Assembly (NCBI GenBank): GCA_900660155.1 | Contig: CABFPE010000415.1 | Location: forward strand, 138,216 to 202,215 | DNA from: Hofstenia miamia | Lineage: Eukaryota; Xenacoelomorpha; Acoela; Hofsteniidae | Length of the DNA: 64,000 bases | Direction: 5' to 3' | Made by a program: the position numbers and the translations under genes | In this document: positions 59,001-64,000 of the stretch, one piece after another | Layout: the number at the start of each line of letters is the position of its first letter | Position numbering within the stretch: the first letter of the stretch is position 1 | Notes under the pieces: model-generated | The model's database searches: none | The model's input: only the letters and a program-made list of their open reading frames with translations | What the model was told of the DNA's origin: nothing

Positions 59001-61780
59001 CCACCCCGATGAAAACACACTGCAGTCTGTCCGGAATGCTCTCCTGAAAACATGCTATGAAAGGCCAAGAGTGGCGTGCTACGTTCAGGTGATTAAGTCA
59101 GANTCAAACGAGCCTCATTCAAAGGTTTTATGTGGCGAGCCGAACTTACACAAAATTTAAATGAGACGAGCTTGGAAATGTCGGCTCGTTGACAAATCTG
59201 AAATGATGTTGCATGTAAAAATGTAAACTTGGTGTATGTATAAATGTGTTTAATTTATGCTACTTTCCTTACAAATCTTTGCAATAACAGCGTTGAATAG
59301 ACGTTATTAGTCCAATTCTTGTATCTAACTCATTCTTTTTGTTTGTAAGCATTTTACAAGCGGCTTTTGACACAATTATGTAACTGTGAAAATGACAACG
59401 GACATTAAAAAAATTTGCTTAGTGAATAGCATGAAACAGTTCCTTGATCGTGGAACTGGTGAATATATTTGAACTGGTGTGTTGAATACATTTTTTTAAT
59501 TGCATACAGTAATTTTTACGTTTGAAAAACAGCTTGCGTATTTTGAATGTACGCATTTTGATATTTGACTGCGGTCAATATGACAGCTTGCCATTCGAGC
59601 TAATTATGTTGTTTTAACTTAATATATTCTGTTGGCCATGATTAACTTAATCGCTCTCGTCATAACGCAACATCGAAACATGTGTAATTTATATATATAT
59701 ATATATAATTTTCAAACATTAAATTTAGCATTTGAACATACTGTATATCTAATATTTTGATATTTCATTTAAATGTATTTCGGAATTAAATTTAAAATTA
59801 ATCATCTGTTTGTAGAAGCAAATCGATTGATAACATCTTGAATTAACGTGAACTATTTTCAATTTTGAGGAAAAGAGAACATTTTTCTTAAGGGTTAGCA
59901 TTTGGTCCCAAAAAGAGGGGCGACCGCCAAAACGCGCCACTGCGGTACTTGTAATGCATTTGAATAGCCAAATTATTGTTATATTTTAATAGTTTTTGAA
60001 ATTTCACAATGCAAGGTATTTAGTTAAAATATACTAAGCGCCATATATACAGTCAGGAGTGACTGAAAAGCTGGTGGGATTGCTTTTCTGTACCGGCAAC
60101 TAAATGATGTGATTTGCTTATACTGTGTATCGTCAACATTTTAAATAATTGTTTTTGAAATGTTTTTCGTGTTGAATAAAGCCAGTTTCACGATTAAACG
60201 AGAAGGAAAATAAAAACCATAAAAAACAATAAAAAAGTGTTATTTTGGAAATAAAACATGTTTGTTTGTTTTATTTCATAAAAAACGTTTTAAACCCCCA
60301 CCCCGATGAAAACACACTGCAGTCTGTCCGGAATGCTCTCCTGAAAACATGCTATGAAAGGCCAAGAGTGGCGTGCTACGTTCAGGTGATTAAGTCAGAG
60401 CGCTCTCGGGATAATGCAATATAGTTATTTAGATTAGTAAATGACTCAGACTTGTCAACGAGCCGAGCCGAGCTTATGAGCACAGTATTCGATATACAAT
60501 CGATATACAACGAGCCTATTTTAGGCAAAGCAAGTTTATAGTTCTGCTTGTTAATTTGATTTTTCTTATTTTTTGCATTCAGTATGCCTTTCCTATAATC
60601 TTATTTAAGAAATGTTTATTAAATAATAGGAAGAGCTATGTAAAAAATTCTTTGAGCACAATATTTTTAAAAAAAATACCAAGCTCAAACGAGCCTCATT
60701 CAAAGGTTTTATGTGGCGAGCCGAACTTACACAAAATTTAAATGAGACGAGCTTGGAAATGTCGGCTCGTTGACAAATCTGAAATGATGTTGCATGTAAA
60801 AATGTAAACTTGGTGTATGTATAAATGTGTTTAATTTATGCTACTTTCCTTACAAATCTTTGCAATAACAGCGTTGAATAGACGTTATTAGTCCAATTCT
60901 TGTATCTAACTCATTCTTTTTGTTTGTAAGCATTTTACAAGCGGCTTTTGACACAATTATGTAACTGTGAAAATGACAACGGACATTAAAAAAATTTGCT
61001 TAGTGAATAGCATGAAACAGTTCCTTGATCGTGGAACTGGTGAATATATTTGAACTGGTGTGTTGAATACATTTTTTTAATTGCATACAGTAATTTTTAC
61101 GTTTGAAAAACAGCTTGCGTATTTTGAATGTACGCATTTTGATATTTGACTGCGGTCAATATGACAGCTTGCCATTCGAGCTAATTATGTTGTTTTAACT
61201 TAATATATTCTGTTGGCCATGATTAACTTAATCGCTCTCGTCATAACGCAACATCGAAACATGTGTAATTTATATATATATATATATAATTTTCAAACAT
61301 TAAATTTAGCATTTGAACATACTGTATATCTAATATTTTGATATTTCATTTAAATGTATTTCGGAATTAAATTTAAAATTAATCATCTGTTTGTAGAAGC
61401 AAATCGATTGATAACATCTTGAATTAACGTGAACTATTTTCAATTTTGAGGAAAAGAGAACATTTTTCTTAAGGGTTAGCATTTGGTCCCAAAAAGAGGG
61501 GCGACCGCCAAAACGCGCCACTGCGGTACTTGTAATGCATTTGAATAGCCAAATTATTGTTATATTTTAATAGTTTTTGAAATTTCACAATGCAAGGTAT
61601 TTAGTTAAAATATACTAAGCGCCATATATACAGTCAGGAGTGACTGAATGCGTGATATATAAAATCACATACTGCGCTCGAGACTTGTATATAAATGCAA
61701 GTATACGAAGCGCGAGTCAAATAAGTTTTTGTTATGTTTAGCGCGAGATATATATATATATATATGTATATATGCATATA

Positions 61781-61812
<32 letters not shown>

Positions 61813-63548
61813 ATATGTATAATATGTATATTTGTGTGTATGTAGTTGTTTATACAATAAATTCATACAACAACATTGGATAATACGGCAGCGTATGAAT
61901 GTGATTCTGAGCAATCATTATTTTGTTAGAAAATAATTATAATAGAATTTTATTTGTATTCGATTGACAATTGACATTTTTGACAATTGTCATTTGGGAA
62001 AATAGTTATTGGTTGCAAACGGAACCGGATTTGTTTAGATGATGATCACGAAAGCTTCTTCCGCGGTCTTTTCTCACTCCTCACTCAGTTTATGTTCACT
62101 ATTCCTGTGAATAACATCACGTATTTTTCACACGTTGAAATTCTCACCTTAATCATCGTTCTTCTGAGTAGTCGCCTGTTTGAATCAGCCCCCAACAAGC
62201 CATCAAAATTGCAGACCATGTTCGCAGGGCAGTCGATGCAAGAGTGTCACTCCATTGTACGATTTCTTCTCGACAATTATATTAATCGAATACCTCTCAC
62301 ATGGGAATCACCGAACGGTACGCTTCAATATATTACAGTACAACGTAGTGTTTGACAATTGGTTTATTACATTAAAGAAGTGTAGACACTTACTAACTTT
62401 TTGGTAATTATAAAGTTCACAGCAAAAATTGTTTGCTTACACAATTACAACTTTGTGCTCTACTTTTTTGGTTGATATTTATTGCCATTTTTATAAATTT
62501 AACCTACCTGTAAAATACATTAGAATCAATACAATGAAACAGTCCAAAGGAAAAGGCATTTTGGTTGTGCGCCTCATTAAATCAAGAAAGGTTGGGCGCA
62601 AGGTTAAGTGTGCCGCTACTTTAGTTAATGTATATTGAACTATCAAATATTATCAACTAGGGTTGAAAAGGACTGATTAAAAGCAGACCATGGACAAAAC
62701 ATAGTGAGTATAAGCCAGTTGTGACCTACCTTGTCTCACTCTGTGGCATAAACATGGTTTGCAAGGAGTAAATATAGATTTTTGTATTTCATAATGAATC
62801 GTATTCATTATTTATACGAACTTAATTGCTACATTCCCACTACAACTTTAATACTTAATTACTACAAATCTAGGACTGTTAAGTCTACTGAAAATTCATA
62901 CGTTGGTGCATACTTTGATTTGAAGTAGAAGCCAACAACTATGATTTATTATAGCTTATGTTCGCTGCGGTACACAACTTATCGATATGTAGTTTATTAA
63001 AAATTAACTAAATCATTGTAAATTATCAAAGTGAAACTGCAACCAATTGCAATAAATACTAACCACTATTTGTGGACTGCAAATAGCCTCCGTCCACTTT
63101 GACCATAGGGCACCCAAAAAGTTTTAAATAAGATATTCTGTTCCTTAGATTGTCATTTATTAACTAATTTTTATGAATAAAAAAATTAATGATACTTAGC
63201 AAAATTTCATATTTCCACGATGATCTTAATTTTCTGAAAATGTTCAATTTTGCATTTAGATTTTCTTGTTAAGCGGCACCTTTTATTAATATTTAACATT
63301 TTTTAGAAAGTGGTAGCATAGTGTTTGCTGTGGCTTCTGGCATGTGGTCGGTCATTAGTTACCCATTTTCGTTCGGAAGAACTTCCTCTCCAGCGCCATT
63401 GCCCTGTAGATTCGTCAGTCCTTTAGCACATCGTTCTCTGCTTTTAATGGAGATATTGGCTTCCATTGTCATTGAACATGATGAGCCGAGTAACTTTTGT
63501 CTTGCTCTTTCAAAAGCGGTTGACATCGTTTCTTCAATTTCTGAAACT
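56011..63548 (+). CDS. DYM: Dymeclin, first four exons (continues beyond window)
   Basis: Exons 56011-56200, 56648-56860, 62039-62317 and 63307-63548, all GT-AG and phase-compatible, 308 codons so far. The start MGASYS fits the N-myristoylation site of dymeclin (human MGSNSS). Matches with human DYM as I recall it: YLERLCGEEKISVDDAFW (YLKKLSGTESISENDPFW); GNNLITSNLSTLT across exons 1-2; NALFILRITCKYFIERMPED (NALFIICCLLKVFICQMSEE); IVLLSSRLF; SGSIVFAVASGMWSV; SPLAHRSLLLMEILAS (SPLANQSLLLLLVLAN). Dymeclin is a Golgi-associated membrane-anchored protein needed for secretion and ER-Golgi organisation; human loss causes Dyggve-Melchior-Clausen dysplasia. Intron 2 (5.2 kb) is filled with MITEs and a duplication. 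The C-terminal half lies past the window end. Confidence 0.92.
56201..56647 (+). other. DYM intron 1
   Basis: A 447-bp AT-rich intron, GT at 56201 and AG at 56646-56647. No inserted element seen. Confidence 0.7.
56944..57288. mobile_element. hAT-type MITE, copy 1
   Basis: 345 bp with terminal inverted repeats CAGACTTGTCAACGAGCCGA and an exact 8-bp target duplication CTCAGTAG (56936-56943 and 57289-57296). CGAGCC words recur in both arms. It has no coding capacity and lies in DYM intron 2. Confidence 0.9.
57297..58080 (+). other. DYM intron 2, spacer
   Basis: AT-rich. A 72-codon ORF at 57537-57755 shows no domain and is likely chance. Confidence 0.5.
58081..58382. mobile_element. Left part of a MITE with TGCATT...GAGCGC ends
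   Basis: It starts TGCATTTTCACGAGCGCG. The inverted partner ends at 60418 (AGCGCTCTCGGGATAATGCA). Inside are further GAGCGC words. It is interrupted by the deleted hAT element at 58383-59008; the right part is seen at 59009-59101 (cut off) and again at 60312-60418. Confidence 0.5.
58383..59008 (+). mobile_element. Internally deleted hAT element with both coding ends
   Basis: 626 bp flanked by the exact 8-bp duplication ATGAAAAC (58375-58382 and 59009-59016). The ends are CAGGGTGGGG and, inward from the right, CGGGGTGGGG. It retains the transposase N-terminus (MGRKSNDIWTFYK, BED-finger type) joined, after an internal deletion, to the C-terminal dimerisation segment (ERQFSTLGMNYGKLRSNLGV, then KAGGIAFLYRQLND) with a stop between them. 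It is non-autonomous. Confidence 0.85.
58769..60065. repeat. Tandem duplication in DYM intron 2, unit A
   Basis: It matches 60066-61648 but lacks about 290 bp at the single N (59103). Both units end CAGTCAGGAGTGACTGAA. Slight differences exist in the hAT tail (for example around 58940 against 60235). Unit A includes a truncated right arm of the CAGACTTG MITE and, near 59910-59942, an inverted CAGTGGCGCG hAT-like end. Confidence 0.88.
60066..61648. repeat. Tandem duplication in DYM intron 2, unit B
   Basis: The fuller unit of the duplication. It contains the right end of the outer MITE (to 60418), a whole second CAGACTTG MITE and the same non-coding tail as unit A. Confidence 0.88.
60447..60781. 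mobile_element. hAT-type MITE, copy 2
   Basis: 335 bp from CAGACTTGTCAACGAG to CTCGTTGACAAATCTG, the same family as 56944-57288. Flanks AAATGACT and AAATGATG agree at six of eight bases, as expected for an older target duplication. Confidence 0.8.
61649..62038 (+). repeat. End of DYM intron 2 with AT microsatellite
   Basis: An imperfect AT/TATG microsatellite fills about 61748-61830. The acceptor GATTTGTTTAG ends at 62038. Confidence 0.8.
62318..63306 (+). other. DYM intron 3
   Basis: A 989-bp AT-rich intron, acceptor TTTAACATTTTTTAG before 63307. No element or exon is recognised in it. Confidence 0.65.
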
Positions 63549-64000
63549 GTAAGTGTTATCTTCTATATACATTTCTATTAATTGTATAATCCAAGAATTT
63601 TAATTTTTTCTTACTGTGTGAATTCAATGCTTGCTTTTGTTTTTTAAGTTGAATCTCTCATTAAAGTTTGCCTTGAAACGTATTTTGATGCATGTTTTCC
63701 TATTTTTAGGGTTTCATTGTTCGAATTATTAAATATTCGCATTCACATTAACAACAGAAGCATTTAATTTTGCTTTAGCAAACCATTGTTTTTTTTGCAT
63801 TTTTACAAAACTAGAAATAATTCGAATGAATTGCTTCCCTGAATGTTCAATATCCAGTGCACTTCACACAACCTACTTGACCTTTACACATTAAGGAAAT
63901 TCAGTTGGTGGTGCCAATGTTGTTCATCTTTCTCAAGCAGGCTTCTTGAGGCTTTATTATAACGCTTTACTTCTGAATTTATGGGAGACAGCTTTTGCTG
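63549..64000 (+). other. Start of DYM intron 4
   Basis: Donor GTAAGT at 63549. AT-rich to the window end. The next exon is not visible. Confidence 0.6.

Noticed and set aside
59749-61521. Identical 63-codon minus-strand ORFs at 59749-59940 and 61330-61521
   Set aside because: Their identity follows from the block duplication. The sequence shows no coding signature, and part of it covers a hAT-like terminus.
1-64000. tRNA, rRNA or CRISPR features
   Set aside because: No cloverleaf with A/B boxes, no rRNA core motif and no regular spaced repeat array was recognised by eye. A covariance-model scan could still find a tRNA.

Overview
The window is nuclear DNA from an AT-rich, repeat-laden invertebrate animal. 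The host genes have GT-AG introns and metazoan domain combinations (Musashi, dymeclin, NFKBIL1, SLC38A10, kinesin-9). Kinesin-9 suggests a lineage with motile cilia or flagella. The genes have few introns compared with vertebrate orthologues. The phylum cannot be fixed from sequence alone.

Layout. 0-4 kb: a nearly whole hAT transposon of the CGGBP1-like type (1639-3756, target-site duplication visible), downstream of a minus-strand kinesin-9 (KIF9) gene of which only the first exons (3872-5310) are visible. 6.6-11.5 kb: SLC38A10-like transporter in three exons, minus strand. 12.6-12.85 kb: small single-pass membrane protein, minus strand, possibly SMIM26-like. 15.2-20.8 kb: an R4/Dong-type LINE next to an (AAT)n tract, then a CR1/jockey-type LINE. 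21.8-22.5 kb: conserved 225-residue host ORF, minus strand. 23.2-26.3 kb: degenerate telomere-like repeats, a possible piggyBac remnant and an old retroelement RT fragment. 26.5-29.1 kb: a 2.6 kb DNA transposon with about 410-bp inverted repeats, an 8-bp target duplication and an unusual DDE-like protein. 30-33.6 kb: LINE debris, including R4 pieces. 35.7-49.2 kb: NFKBIL1, and 145 bp later Musashi, whose 11.2 kb first intron is a nest of duplications, LINE, LTR-element and hAT-like insertions. 49-56 kb: intergenic DNA with a hAT-like MITE, LINE ends, a minisatellite and a 1000-bp assembly gap. 56.0 kb to the window end: the first four visible exons of dymeclin (DYM), plus strand, with another transposon nest in its second intron.

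The host genes do not form one pathway. They share a striking feature. In all seven supported host genes a T-rich 3' splice acceptor lies 0 to 41 nt upstream of the start codon: KIF9, SLC38A10, the small membrane protein, the 225-aa gene, NFKBIL1, Musashi and DYM. With the tight NFKBIL1-Musashi spacing this suggests spliced-leader trans-splicing and perhaps operons. That is an inference that transcript 5' ends would settle.

Several near-identical direct duplications coincide with single-N joints (42679, 42782, 45282, 59103). These are probably assembly joins or unmerged haplotypes rather than biology. No rRNA, convincing tRNA, CRISPR or bacterial-type feature was seen.
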